Part shown: piece by piece, positions 1 through 6,244 of the stretch | How positions within the stretch are numbered: position 1 is the first letter of the stretch | Layout: each line of letters opens with the position of its first letter | Virus record (IMG/VR): IMGVR_UViG_3300010148_000086 | Coordinates: 1 to 27,993 of that record | Direction: 5' to 3' (one strand) | Origin: a virus | DNA: 27,993 nt | Made by a program: the position numbers and the translations under genes | The notes under the pieces: model-generated | The model's input: the letters and a program-made list of their open reading frames with translations, nothing else | Told to the model about the DNA's origin: nothing | Databases searched by the model: none

Positions 1-996
1 CTACCAAGAAGAATAGTAAGAAGTAAAGAAGAATACTTGAGTTATGTAAAGGCTCAAAATAATAGGACTAATGTTTACACTAGTGTTTATGATTTTGCCG
101 AGTTTGCAGAAAAAGCCAAGATAGATTCATCAGTTATACTTGATAGAATCTTTCTTGATTTCGATGCTCACGGTGAAAGTATCGAGAAGGCATGGAGAGA
201 TGTTAAAGTTGTTATGACTCATGTTATTGAGAATGATTATCAACATACTCTTTTCTTTTCCGGTAGAGGTTTTCACCTGTTTATCTTTGGTGAAATTGCA
301 GACACTATTAGAAACATACAGGTCTTCTTTAGAGGCATCAAAGGTTATTTAATATCTAAAGTTGGTAGTGATAATACCCTTGATGATAGGGTCGGTCAAG
401 CAACTAGACTTAGAAGAATACCTAATACAGTAAACATGAGTTCTAAAGATGAGAACGGTAATCCTTACTTTTGCATACCATTACTTAGGACTGATTTAGA
501 TAAACAAGTCCATGAAATACTTGATTTGGCAAAGAAACCTAGAAAAATAACATTTAGAATAAGTGGTTCTGTTAAGGCAATATTCCCCGAAGCCCCTCCG
601 TTGGATGAAGTAAGTGGTGAAATAGCAGTTCCTAAAACAACAGGTTCTTTGCCTATCTTGCCTTGTTTATACAATGCTATTATGACCGAGAATCCTTCCC
701 ACATGGCTAGAGCATATCTAGTATCGTGGTATAGAGATTTACTATCCGGTTGTAATAGAGTAGAAAGCACAGAAGATAAGAACAAAATATTAGACACGAT
801 AGTAGATGAAATACGACATTTGGTAGAAACCAATGAAGAAATATGGTTAGATTGGGACGAAAGAGAAACAAGAAAACATGCTAAGTTTACAGTCTTTGGT
901 AATTATAGTAGTCCCCATTGTAAGACTGTATTGATACCTAATGGGTATTGTGTTGGTAAATGTTGGAGATACCCCGAACATGCGGAGGGAGCATAA
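1..996 (+). CDS. Archaeo-eukaryotic primase, PriS-like catalytic domain fused to PriL-type Fe-S C-terminal domain (5' end outside window)
   Basis: This protein probably makes RNA/DNA primers for viral genome replication. The frame is open to the left edge. A TTG at 37 is an in-frame candidate start, but coding-like sequence continues upstream of it, so the true start is probably outside the window. Numbering from TTG 37, the AEP motifs are LDFDAHG (D41, D43: metal-binding aspartates), SGRGFH (S75-H80, the SxH motif) and DDRVGQATRLRRIPN (residues 116-130, nucleotide-binding basic/acidic motif). Residues ~205-312 look like the PriL C-terminal domain: LPC (C210), then a helix with HMARAYLVSWY, then PHC, GYC and GKC (C295, C305, C309). 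That makes four cysteines placed to hold a 4Fe-4S cluster. A PriS-PriL-CTD fusion is known from archaeal plasmid primases such as that of pTN2. The gene overlaps the next one at its stop codon. The primase call is firm; the cluster is inferred from the cysteine pattern. Confidence 0.88.
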   Translation, partial: LPRRIVRSKEEYLSYVKAQNNRTNVYTSVYDFAEFAEKAKIDSSVILDRIFLDFDAHGESIEKAWRDVKVVMTHVIENDYQHTLFFSGRGFHLFIFGEIADTIRNIQVFFRGIKGYLISKVGSDNTLDDRVGQATRLRRIPNTVNMSSKDENGNPYFCIPLLRTDLDKQVHEILDLAKKPRKITFRISGSVKAIFPEAPPLDEVSGEIAVPKTTGSLPILPCLYNAIMTENPSHMARAYLVSWYRDLLSGCNRVESTEDKNKILDTIVDEIRHLVETNEEIWLDWDERETRKHAKFTVFGNYSSPHCKTVLIPNGYCVGKCWRYPEHAEGA

Positions 997-1322
997 TGGT
1001 AAGTACGGCTAGATTAAAATTTGATAAAATAAGAGAACTTATTTCTATATATTTAGAAGATAAGCAAGAAGTAAAATTAGTTGATTTAGTTGAAGACATA
1101 ACCCCCGAATATTATTCTTATATCAAAGGTCAAGGGAATGTTACTAAAATCAATATTGCTAGATTAAAAGACATGGAATCAAGACTAATACCTGTGATTG
1201 GCAGATGCTTGCCGTTAGGGTGGAAAAAGAAGGTAAAGCCATTTTCTGAACAAATTTGGTTTGATGGAAAATTTTTTGTGAGAAATAAAAAATTAACTGT
1301 ATTGTTTAAGGAGGAAGCATAA
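996..1322 (+). CDS. Unknown 108-residue protein in replication operon
   Basis: The start is placed at ATG 996, which overlaps the primase stop (TAATG) and follows a strong GGAGGG site at 984-989. A longer in-frame TTG start at 960 would lie inside the primase gene and lacks such a site. The product is basic, about 108 residues, with helices predicted at the N-terminus (LKFDKIRELISIYL). The C-terminal part is rich in Trp, Phe and Lys (GWKKKVKP, IWFDGKFFVRNKK). I recognise no domain. Its position between primase and ERCC4 nuclease, with stop-start overlaps on both sides, suggests a replication or repair accessory protein, perhaps a nucleic-acid-binding one. That is inference from context only. 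Confidence 0.7.
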   Translation: MVSTARLKFDKIRELISIYLEDKQEVKLVDLVEDITPEYYSYIKGQGNVTKINIARLKDMESRLIPVIGRCLPLGWKKKVKPFSEQIWFDGKFFVRNKKLTVLFKEEA

Positions 1323-2032
1323 TGTTAGTAATAGATAGTAGAGAAAAGAAAGGCTCTAAACTTGTAGAGTGGGTAGAGAGTGAGGCATTGAAATTGAAAG
1401 TGCCTTATGAAAAGAAGTGGATAGAGATAGGAGACTATGTTTATGATGATGTATGTTTCGAGGCTAAGTCAGCACATGATTTTATTGCGTCAGTAGTGAA
1501 CAAAAGGTTATGGACTCAACTAGATAACATGGATAGACACTATCAAACTAATGTAGTTATTATCTATGGTAGCATTGATGAAGGCATAACTCAATATAAA
1601 AAATACATCAAAACAAATAAAACATTTACCAACGCACAACACGCTAATTGGTCTAATAAACTTAGAAATAAGTTTCTTGGGGCTATTGGTAGAATAACAC
1701 TAGATACAGACGCAAAAGCATTTTGGGTATCTACCGAACAAGAAGCGGCACTGATAATAACCTCCATTTGTAAAATGAAGCCTATCAAAAGGGAGGTAAT
1801 CAAGCCGGAGATATTTAAGAGAATATCAACAGACGATTTAAGAGTAGATACTCTAATAACAATAAAGGGCGTATCAACAGATAAGGCGAAAGCCCTTATC
1901 AAAAAATACGGTTCAATTATGGAAATAGGCGAACAAACAGAACAAGAACTTCAAGAACTAGATGGCATAGGAAGAACCTTAGCCCGAAGAATCTTGAATG
2001 TTCTACACTCGGAAGAGAAGGTGAAAATATGA
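1322..2032 (+). CDS. ERCC4-domain (XPF/Hef-type) nuclease with C-terminal helix-hairpin-helix domain
   Basis: This is likely a structure-specific endonuclease cutting branched or flapped DNA during replication or recombination. The N-terminal ERCC4 nuclease domain shows VIDSRE (D5, R7, E8), then IGDY (G37-D38), then FEAKSAHDF (E47, K49, D53). The last matches the family motif ERKxxxD except that the arginine is alanine (A48). The C-terminal residues ~175-228 carry two helix-hairpin-helix motifs (TIKGVSTDKAKALIKKYGS and ELDGIGRTLARRIL), as in XPF and Mus81 partners and archaeal Hef/XPF. At 236 residues there is no helicase domain, so it matches the short nuclease-HhH form. ATG 1322 overlaps the upstream stop (TAATG) and follows AAGGAGG. 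It overlaps the next gene by 4 nt (ATGA), which fits translational coupling. Confidence 0.88.
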   Translation: MLVIDSREKKGSKLVEWVESEALKLKVPYEKKWIEIGDYVYDDVCFEAKSAHDFIASVVNKRLWTQLDNMDRHYQTNVVIIYGSIDEGITQYKKYIKTNKTFTNAQHANWSNKLRNKFLGAIGRITLDTDAKAFWVSTEQEAALIITSICKMKPIKREVIKPEIFKRISTDDLRVDTLITIKGVSTDKAKALIKKYGSIMEIGEQTEQELQELDGIGRTLARRILNVLHSEEKVKI

Positions 2033-3549
2033 ATGAAGATATAAATTACGAAGAATTTGAATTGAGCGAAGAAGAAGAAAAATACTTGTATGGGGTTGAT
2101 GAAAACACAAAAGTTTTCAACACTAATTTACCTAGTTTTATTAGAAGATTTCAGCAAGATGCAGTAAAGGTAGCATTCAAGAATGACATACCGGCGGCAT
2201 TAAGTTGTTTTGTATTACTAGGACAGATTTGTAAAGACTTTGTGCAAATACCTAATGGTAGAAGTATAGAAGATAGCAGGGTGCATTTTTGTCAAATACA
2301 GACTTCCGGTTCGGGTAAATCTACCCTATGGAATTTTGTTGGGCCAGTTTCTAAGAAACTGTTTTCTCTAATAAATGAAAAAGGCAAGCACCCTGTAATT
2401 GGGCATGTTCCCGATGAAGAAGGGTTCTGTTCCGCAAAGAAATTTGATTTAATGTCCACTACTGAATATACAGATGCCGCATTAATTGGTGGCTATGAAG
2501 AAATGACGGTAGAAAAAGAAGACGAAGATGGAAACACAAAGAAAGTTCTTGATTGGGTTAGAGAAGCAGGACTACTAGAAGGTAGCGGATTAGCCCATTG
2601 GGACGAGTTTGAATATAGCGGTATCTTCAAACAAAGTCAAAATAAAGAGCAAGCCATTGTATATCTAAATACTCTTATGAATACATTAGCGGGAGAATCT
2701 TGGATTATTAGTAAGAAACTAAAGCGTGGAGAAATGATGGAATGTTATTGCGAGCGTTCTATTTTAGCCATGACTTATCCACCGGAGAAATTAGCAAAGG
2801 TTATTGCTAACAAGGGTGTTCTTCAAAGAATGATTCTTTTTATTTGGGAAGTTCCCGAAAGAGTATTAGACTCTATGAGAAGAATGCAAATTAGTAAAGC
2901 GGGAAAGATAGAAGAAATCAATGAACCTATTGACGAGTTTGCACAGGAGTTCTTTGAAATTTATCAATTAGTAAAAGAAAGGTTTGAGGAAGTTGGAGAA
3001 GACCCATTGAAGACAATGACATTTGGAGAAACCTTTACCAAAAATCTACTAGTAGAATATGAAACTATGCAAGATTTCATCAGTTCAAGCGACCCAGTAG
3101 TTAGAAAAATTGCATCTAACTTTACAACTAGACTATTGAAAATTTTAATTAAGATGTCAGTTCTTTGTTCTATTGCAGAAGCAAAAGACATTAAAGACAA
3201 ATCAAAGCGATTTTATGTAAGTGGTAGAAATGTTATACAGGCAGGAAACATAGTGCGACAATGTTATAACACATTGGTATTATGGTTAGAGCGAAGCCTA
3301 AAGGTTCAACGCAGGGTCGGTGGAAGAACTCAATCGCCAAATGAACAACTATTTTTGGAGACATTGAGACAAGCAGAAAAGAATGAAAATGGATTCTTTA
3401 GTAAGGCTAAACAAAAAGAAAGATTAGCAGAACATATGAATGTAAGAACTGCGGAAAGGTTATTTAAGAAATACGAAGACGAGGGTTTGTTTGAAATAGA
3501 TAAGGTAGGGCGTTCCTATTATTTGAAATTGAAGGAGGAAAAAATATGA
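2029..3549 (+). CDS. P-loop ATPase, primase-associated helicase-like (DUF3987-like), with winged-helix C-terminus
   Basis: This is probably the replicative helicase or an ATPase partner of the primase. The N-terminus (~1-30) is very acidic. Walker A is QTSGSGKST at ~91-99 (K97) and Walker B is LAHWDEFE at ~188-195 (D192, E193). A later segment with SILAMTYPPEKLAKVI and GVLQRMILFIWEVPE resembles the sensor / arginine-rich region of DUF3987-type helicases. Residues ~440-500 look like a winged helix (LAEHMNVRTAERLFKKYEDEG) that could bind DNA. Length (506) suits such ATPases. The start ATG overlaps the nuclease stop (ATGA) behind GGTGAAAAT. The ATPase assignment is firm from the motifs; the helicase role is inferred from the primase operon. 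No MCM or RecA signature was recognised. Confidence 0.75.
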   Translation: MNEDINYEEFELSEEEEKYLYGVDENTKVFNTNLPSFIRRFQQDAVKVAFKNDIPAALSCFVLLGQICKDFVQIPNGRSIEDSRVHFCQIQTSGSGKSTLWNFVGPVSKKLFSLINEKGKHPVIGHVPDEEGFCSAKKFDLMSTTEYTDAALIGGYEEMTVEKEDEDGNTKKVLDWVREAGLLEGSGLAHWDEFEYSGIFKQSQNKEQAIVYLNTLMNTLAGESWIISKKLKRGEMMECYCERSILAMTYPPEKLAKVIANKGVLQRMILFIWEVPERVLDSMRRMQISKAGKIEEINEPIDEFAQEFFEIYQLVKERFEEVGEDPLKTMTFGETFTKNLLVEYETMQDFISSSDPVVRKIASNFTTRLLKILIKMSVLCSIAEAKDIKDKSKRFYVSGRNVIQAGNIVRQCYNTLVLWLERSLKVQRRVGGRTQSPNEQLFLETLRQAEKNENGFFSKAKQKERLAEHMNVRTAERLFKKYEDEGLFEIDKVGRSYYLKLKEEKI

Positions 3550-3767
3550 AATACGAAAATACATATGTTGTGTTTGATGTGACTAAGGGGCCAAAGGTAA
3601 TAATTGAAACATTAGATACTTACGGTGATGAAGGTTGGGAATGTTGTTCCATGCTAAGTATTGCAGGAACTAACATTGTCGCTTTCTTGAAAAGAAGAAT
3701 TGGCGCAGATGAACCAACAGTAGATGAAGAAAGCGAGAAGTTAAGTAAACTTTGGGCTAGTGATTAA
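3546..3767 (+). CDS. DUF4177-like small protein
   Basis: This 73-residue protein has the look of the DUF4177 family: a short strand at the start (YENTYVVFDV), then LDTYGDEGWECCSML, where the family usually has L-x-x-x-G-x-E-G-W-E-L-V, then a strand ending in a basic LKRR. The C-terminal 20 residues are acidic and probably disordered. Function of the family is unknown; such proteins are common as small viral and bacterial accessory proteins. It starts at ATG 3546, overlapping the ATPase stop by 4 nt, behind GGAGGAAAAAAT. It sits between helicase-like ATPase and exonuclease, so a replication-linked role is possible but not shown. Confidence 0.7.
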   Translation: MKYENTYVVFDVTKGPKVIIETLDTYGDEGWECCSMLSIAGTNIVAFLKRRIGADEPTVDEESEKLSKLWASD

Positions 3768-3769
3768 GT

Positions 3770-4363
3770 ATGTCAGTTCTAGCATTAGACATTGAAACAA
3801 AAAATATGTCGCATGAAATAGGCGGCTTTGGTAATACCCATATGTTTCAAGTATCTACTGTAGCGACATGGAATGGAGAAACAGGAACAGTCTATGTTGA
3901 TGAACCCGTAGAATCATTTGCTAAGTCCGGCCACATAATCAAAAACTTAGGAGAACTAAAATACGACTTAGATGAACATTTATCAAAAGGAGGAAAGGTT
4001 CTAGGGCATAATATTGCAGTATTTGATTTACCGATACTTAGGGATTCTATGGATATATATTGTATTCATAAATACCTAAGTGGTGAACAGTATATTGACA
4101 CTAGCAAGGTATTATTGAAAGAGCATGGAGAAAGGTTTCAATTAAAGAACCTTGTAAAATGCACGATGAATGATGCTAAACTTATGGATAGTGCCGATGC
4201 ACCTAAGTTATGGAAGATGGGTCAATATGATGAGGTAGTTGAATATTGTATGAAAGACACCCAATTAGTTTATGACTTATGGAAATATGGACAAGAACAT
4301 GGGATTGTTAAAGCATTCTCAATAGAGAAAGAGGAATTTGTAAATTTGGAGGTTGATTGGTAA
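3770..4363 (+). CDS. DEDDy-type 3'-5' exonuclease (RNase H-like fold, PolB-exo/YprB-like)
   Basis: This is likely a proofreading or processing 3'-5' exonuclease. All three Exo motifs are visible: ExoI ALDIETK (D7, E9), ExoII LGHNIAVFDLPIL (N81, D86) and ExoIII YCMKDTQL (Y159, D163). The four acidic residues and the tyrosine make it DEDDy type. The fold matches the exonuclease domain of family B polymerases and stand-alone YprB-like proteins. At 197 residues it has no polymerase domain, so it is a separate exonuclease. ATG 3770 is 2 nt after the upstream stop and follows GTGATTAAGT. It may supply proofreading to a polymerase encoded elsewhere, or trim recombination intermediates with the ERCC4 nuclease. 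The nuclease call is firm; the pathway is inference. Confidence 0.87.
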   Translation: MSVLALDIETKNMSHEIGGFGNTHMFQVSTVATWNGETGTVYVDEPVESFAKSGHIIKNLGELKYDLDEHLSKGGKVLGHNIAVFDLPILRDSMDIYCIHKYLSGEQYIDTSKVLLKEHGERFQLKNLVKCTMNDAKLMDSADAPKLWKMGQYDEVVEYCMKDTQLVYDLWKYGQEHGIVKAFSIEKEEFVNLEVDW

Positions 4364-4512
4364 TGTCTACGACAGAATGGATTGGCTTATTCATCTTTAT
4401 GATTATCTTGACGCTATTGTTTTTTGCCGCTTTTGGCGGAACAAACATTACAGAACAAAGCGTTGATGATTATATCAAAAGATTAATGGGTCAAACGGAA
4501 GAAAAGAAATGA
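4363..4512 (+). CDS. Small single-pass membrane protein, 49 residues
   Basis: ATG 4363 overlaps the exonuclease stop (TAATG) and lies behind GGAGGTTGATTG. The product has one hydrophobic span at residues ~6-24 (WIGLFIFMIILTLLFFAAF), followed by a polar, charged tail ending EEKK. No family is recognised. It is too small for an enzyme. It could anchor a complex at the membrane or act in lysis, but placement in the replication operon gives no clear hint. Tight stop-start overlaps on both sides (TAATG upstream, AATGA downstream) and a ribosome-binding site support it being translated. Confidence 0.6.
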   Translation: MSTTEWIGLFIFMIILTLLFFAAFGGTNITEQSVDDYIKRLMGQTEEKK

Positions 4513-4655
4513 GTTTGAAACAGAAGTGTGCTTATTGCGGAGATAAGACATTAGCAAAGAGAATCTTAGGATTTTATGTTGGCTCTAGCGAGCAAGTAAA
4601 ACTTTGGGAATGTCGGTCTTGTAAGGGTATATGGTCGCAAGACACTAAAATTTAG
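4509..4655 (+). CDS. Zinc-ribbon small protein, 48 residues
   Basis: ATG 4509 overlaps the stop of the preceding membrane protein gene by 4 nt (ATGA). The 48-residue product has two CxxC knuckles, CAYC (C7, C10) and CRSC (C35, C38), which fit one treble-clef or ribbon-type zinc site. The spacer of about 24 residues is basic and hydrophobic. It may bind nucleic acid or protein. It is the last gene of the + strand operon and is followed directly by a terminator. A weak ACGGAAG sits upstream, so translation is probably coupled to the gene before. Confidence 0.62.
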   Translation: MSLKQKCAYCGDKTLAKRILGFYVGSSEQVKLWECRSCKGIWSQDTKI

Positions 4656-4716
4656 AGGGAGAGTAGTTTAGGCTACTCTCCTTCTATTTTTTTTGGATTT
4701 TTTTTTCCGATTTTTT
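4656..4716 (+). terminator. Hairpin plus T-tract terminator of the + strand operon
   Basis: A perfect 9-bp stem (GGAGAGTAG at 4658-4666 with CTACTCTCC at 4673-4681, loop TTTAGG) can extend by a G-T and an A-T pair. It begins one base after the zinc-ribbon stop codon. It is followed by three long T runs between 4687 and 4716. Archaeal RNA polymerase terminates on T-tracts alone, so both parts could act. The T runs serve only the + strand; on the - strand they would be A runs. Confidence 0.8.
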
Positions 4717-4724
4717 AACGGAGC

Positions 4725-4757
4725 GAAAATTTTCTGTAAATTTTAGAAAACTTTCTG
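4725..4757. repeat. Twin 12-bp near-palindromic direct repeats, 21 bp apart
   Basis: GAAAATTTTCTG at 4725-4736 and GAAAACTTTCTG at 4746-4757 differ at one position. Each contains a palindromic core (GAAAATTTTC is perfect). Their start-to-start distance is 21 bp, two DNA turns, so they present on the same face of the helix. They lie in the only intergenic gap between the converging operons. They could be a protein-binding site or part of the - strand's 3' end. Function is not shown by sequence. Confidence 0.5.
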
Positions 4758-4770
4758 AAGTAGGCGAAAG

Positions 4771-4890
4771 TTATTCGTCCTTTGAATTTAAAATAATAAA
4801 GCCTAATGGCTTATCTTCAACGAATAATGCACTAACGGTTAAATAGCCAATAGCGAAACTAAGGAGAAATAAGAGAATTAGATACATCAT
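4771..4890 (-). CDS. Small membrane protein, 39 residues, last gene of the - strand cluster
   Basis: The frame starts at ATG 4890 (tandem ATG ATG) and ends with TAA at 4771-4773. The product has a strongly hydrophobic N-terminal span (MMYLILLFLLSFAIGYLTV) and a short tail ending LNSKDE. It overlaps the end of the methyltransferase-like gene by 32 nt in another frame. One membrane span plus a charged end could be a holin-like or membrane accessory protein; no family is recognised. Being the last gene before the terminator region, it is easy to miss. Support is moderate because the ribosome-binding site is weak and the overlap is longer than elsewhere. Confidence 0.45.
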   Translation of the reverse strand: MMYLILLFLLSFAIGYLTVSALFVEDKPLGFIILNSKDE

Positions 4891-5371
4891 GTGAAATACA
4901 CCAAGCCCCTATTTTATCACAGTATGGGCTATACTTATTTTTCATAGCAAAAATATATCCATTGTAAGATAATGGATTGTCGCTTATCCAAGAATCAAAC
5001 CAACCTATATCCCAATGCGAGTTAGCAGGTATATTCCAAGTTTCTATATCTTCTTTAATTAAAGTAAACCTATTATCTTTTGCACAATAAGGCCAAACTA
5101 AATCTATGACATCTTGTGAGTTTTCTATAATAGTAACGGAAGTAAAGTTGTGATTATCAATTAATTCTTTATTTAGAAAGCCTATTCCTAGACCCGCTAC
5201 TAATATATCTCCCGTAGCATTATTCCATAGCCATTGATGTGTGTCATATTCATAATGACAATCTTTCATAATAGATTTATTCATACTAACCTTAACTAAC
5301 GAACATTCACCATTATCTATTTCTACTTTCCAATTTCCAATTTGATTTTCAGGTATATTTATTCCTAACAT
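4859..5371 (-). CDS. Phage-type class I methyltransferase-like protein (spermidine-synthase-like fold)
   Basis: This 170-residue protein shows a Rossmann SAM-binding pattern: strand plus glycine loop ILVAGLGIG at ~56-64, acidic strand end TIIEN (E83) that would bind the ribose, IKEDIETW at ~105-112, and WDIGWFDSW at ~120-128. The combination GLGxG ... WDxxWxDxW ... NKYSPYCDKIGAWC matches a family of small methyltransferase-like proteins seen in phage genomes whose substrate is unknown. No DPPY-type motif of DNA adenine methylases is present, so DNA methylation is not indicated. The start ATG 5371 follows GAGGCGATAAA, the same sequence as at 23021. The gene follows the tail-tip genes and may modify a virion or host component. 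Confidence 0.62.
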   Translation of the reverse strand: MLGINIPENQIGNWKVEIDNGECSLVKVSMNKSIMKDCHYEYDTHQWLWNNATGDILVAGLGIGFLNKELIDNHNFTSVTIIENSQDVIDLVWPYCAKDNRFTLIKEDIETWNIPANSHWDIGWFDSWISDNPLSYNGYIFAMKNKYSPYCDKIGAWCISHDVSNSLISP

Positions 5372-5380
5372 TTTATCGCC

Positions 5381-6244
5381 TCATGTTAATGTTACTTCTA
5401 CCGTGTGAAAACAAACTTCTGTTGTGCCCGAACCATTAACGGCCTCCGCTTTATATCGCAAAGTCAGCACTTCTCCTGCGACTGGATTACCTGCTCCTCT
5501 ACCCCTGCTATCAAACAAATTAAGTATTGATATTGGATTTGCCAAAAAATTAAATGCCAATACTCCCGAATTTCCACATATTCCCCAATCACCACTATTT
5601 CCTGATGATGGGTTAAGATTAGGATTTGTTTCCGAAGGGTAAAGGTAGCCAAATGTTGTAGAATTTTGTTGTGGAAAATTTGGAGTTTTAATTGCGCCAA
5701 ATCCTGCAAAAATACCTGTTCCTGTCCAATTAGAATTTGCGGCAATTAACTCATAATAATTAATTTGGTTTAGCCCATTAGGTGCTTGTAAAAACATAGC
5801 AATATTTATGAATATTTGTAGCGATTGATTAAAACCAGTAAAGGGGTTTGTTTGTCCTGTTTGTGCAGTATTCATAAATGTAATAAGGTCGGAAGCGGGA
5901 AGAGTATGGGCACTTTTTAATTCCGTACTTGAAAGAGCAGTAACCGTAGGTGGGCTAAGACCTCCTAAAATTACCGGTGTTGCATAAGACCTGTTTGAAA
6001 CAGGGGGATTAAATTGTACAAACTGAGCATTTGCATACATATATAGAAAGGCACCACCACCACTCTCTTCGCCCAATAAACTTTGAGTAGCAGAAAAATA
6101 AATTTGATTTAAAGTGGGATTAGCAGGTGCGCCACCACCACCGCCGCCACCGCCGCCACCGCCGCCTCCGGCATTAGCCTCATCTTCAGCACAAGCCCCT
6201 GCAATAGCGAGATAAATAGTAATCACACTCCTAATGCAATCCAA
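5381..6244 (-). CDS. Tail-tip / adhesin-like protein with polyglycine tract
   Basis: This is likely a distal tail or receptor-binding protein, judged from position after two tail-fibre genes and composition rich in Gly, Asn, Ser and Thr. The N-terminus has a short hydrophobic stretch (ITIYLAIAGACAEDE), followed by 13 consecutive glycines at ~26-38. The rest has many N/S/T-rich strand-like segments and few charges, typical of beta-structured fibres. No catalytic motif is seen. The start is uncertain. TTG 6244 overlaps the upstream gene by 22 nt and has a weak AGGCGG site. GTG 6226 would give a GTGA overlap like the one at 16569, but its GGAG lies only 1 nt away. I give the longer version. The adhesin role is inference. 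Confidence 0.6.
   Translation of the reverse strand: MDCIRSVITIYLAIAGACAEDEANAGGGGGGGGGGGGGAPANPTLNQIYFSATQSLLGEESGGGAFLYMYANAQFVQFNPPVSNRSYATPVILGGLSPPTVTALSSTELKSAHTLPASDLITFMNTAQTGQTNPFTGFNQSLQIFINIAMFLQAPNGLNQINYYELIAANSNWTGTGIFAGFGAIKTPNFPQQNSTTFGYLYPSETNPNLNPSSGNSGDWGICGNSGVLAFNFLANPISILNLFDSRGRGAGNPVAGEVLTLRYKAEAVNGSGTTEVCFHTVEVTLT
6131..6169 (-). repeat. GC-rich triplet tract coding 13 glycines
   Basis: Thirteen GGN codons in a row (GGC, GGT and one GGA) form an unusually GC-rich island in an AT-rich genome. Triplet repeats of this kind can change length by replication slippage without breaking the frame. Polyglycine runs are known in phage tail adhesins and fibre joints as flexible or PGII-helical segments. 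The tract lies at the start of the tail-tip protein. Confidence 0.85.

Noticed and set aside
465-833. A 122-codon - strand frame opposite the primase
   Set aside because: It lies wholly inside the primase gene on the opposite strand, has no ribosome-binding site, and the primase motifs in the + frame are clear.
4725-4771. Possible CRISPR-like repeats between the operons
   Set aside because: Only two short copies (12 bp) and no spacers of typical length; treated as a possible protein-binding site instead.
4859-5371. DNA adenine methyltransferase explaining the missing GATC
   Set aside because: No DPPY-type catalytic motif is present; the WDxxWxDxW motif belongs to another phage family, so no link to GATC is claimed.
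5464-5745. A 93-codon - strand frame inside the tail-tip gene
   Set aside because: Same strand but another frame, no site upstream, and composition (Ile/Gln/His) unlike neighbouring proteins.
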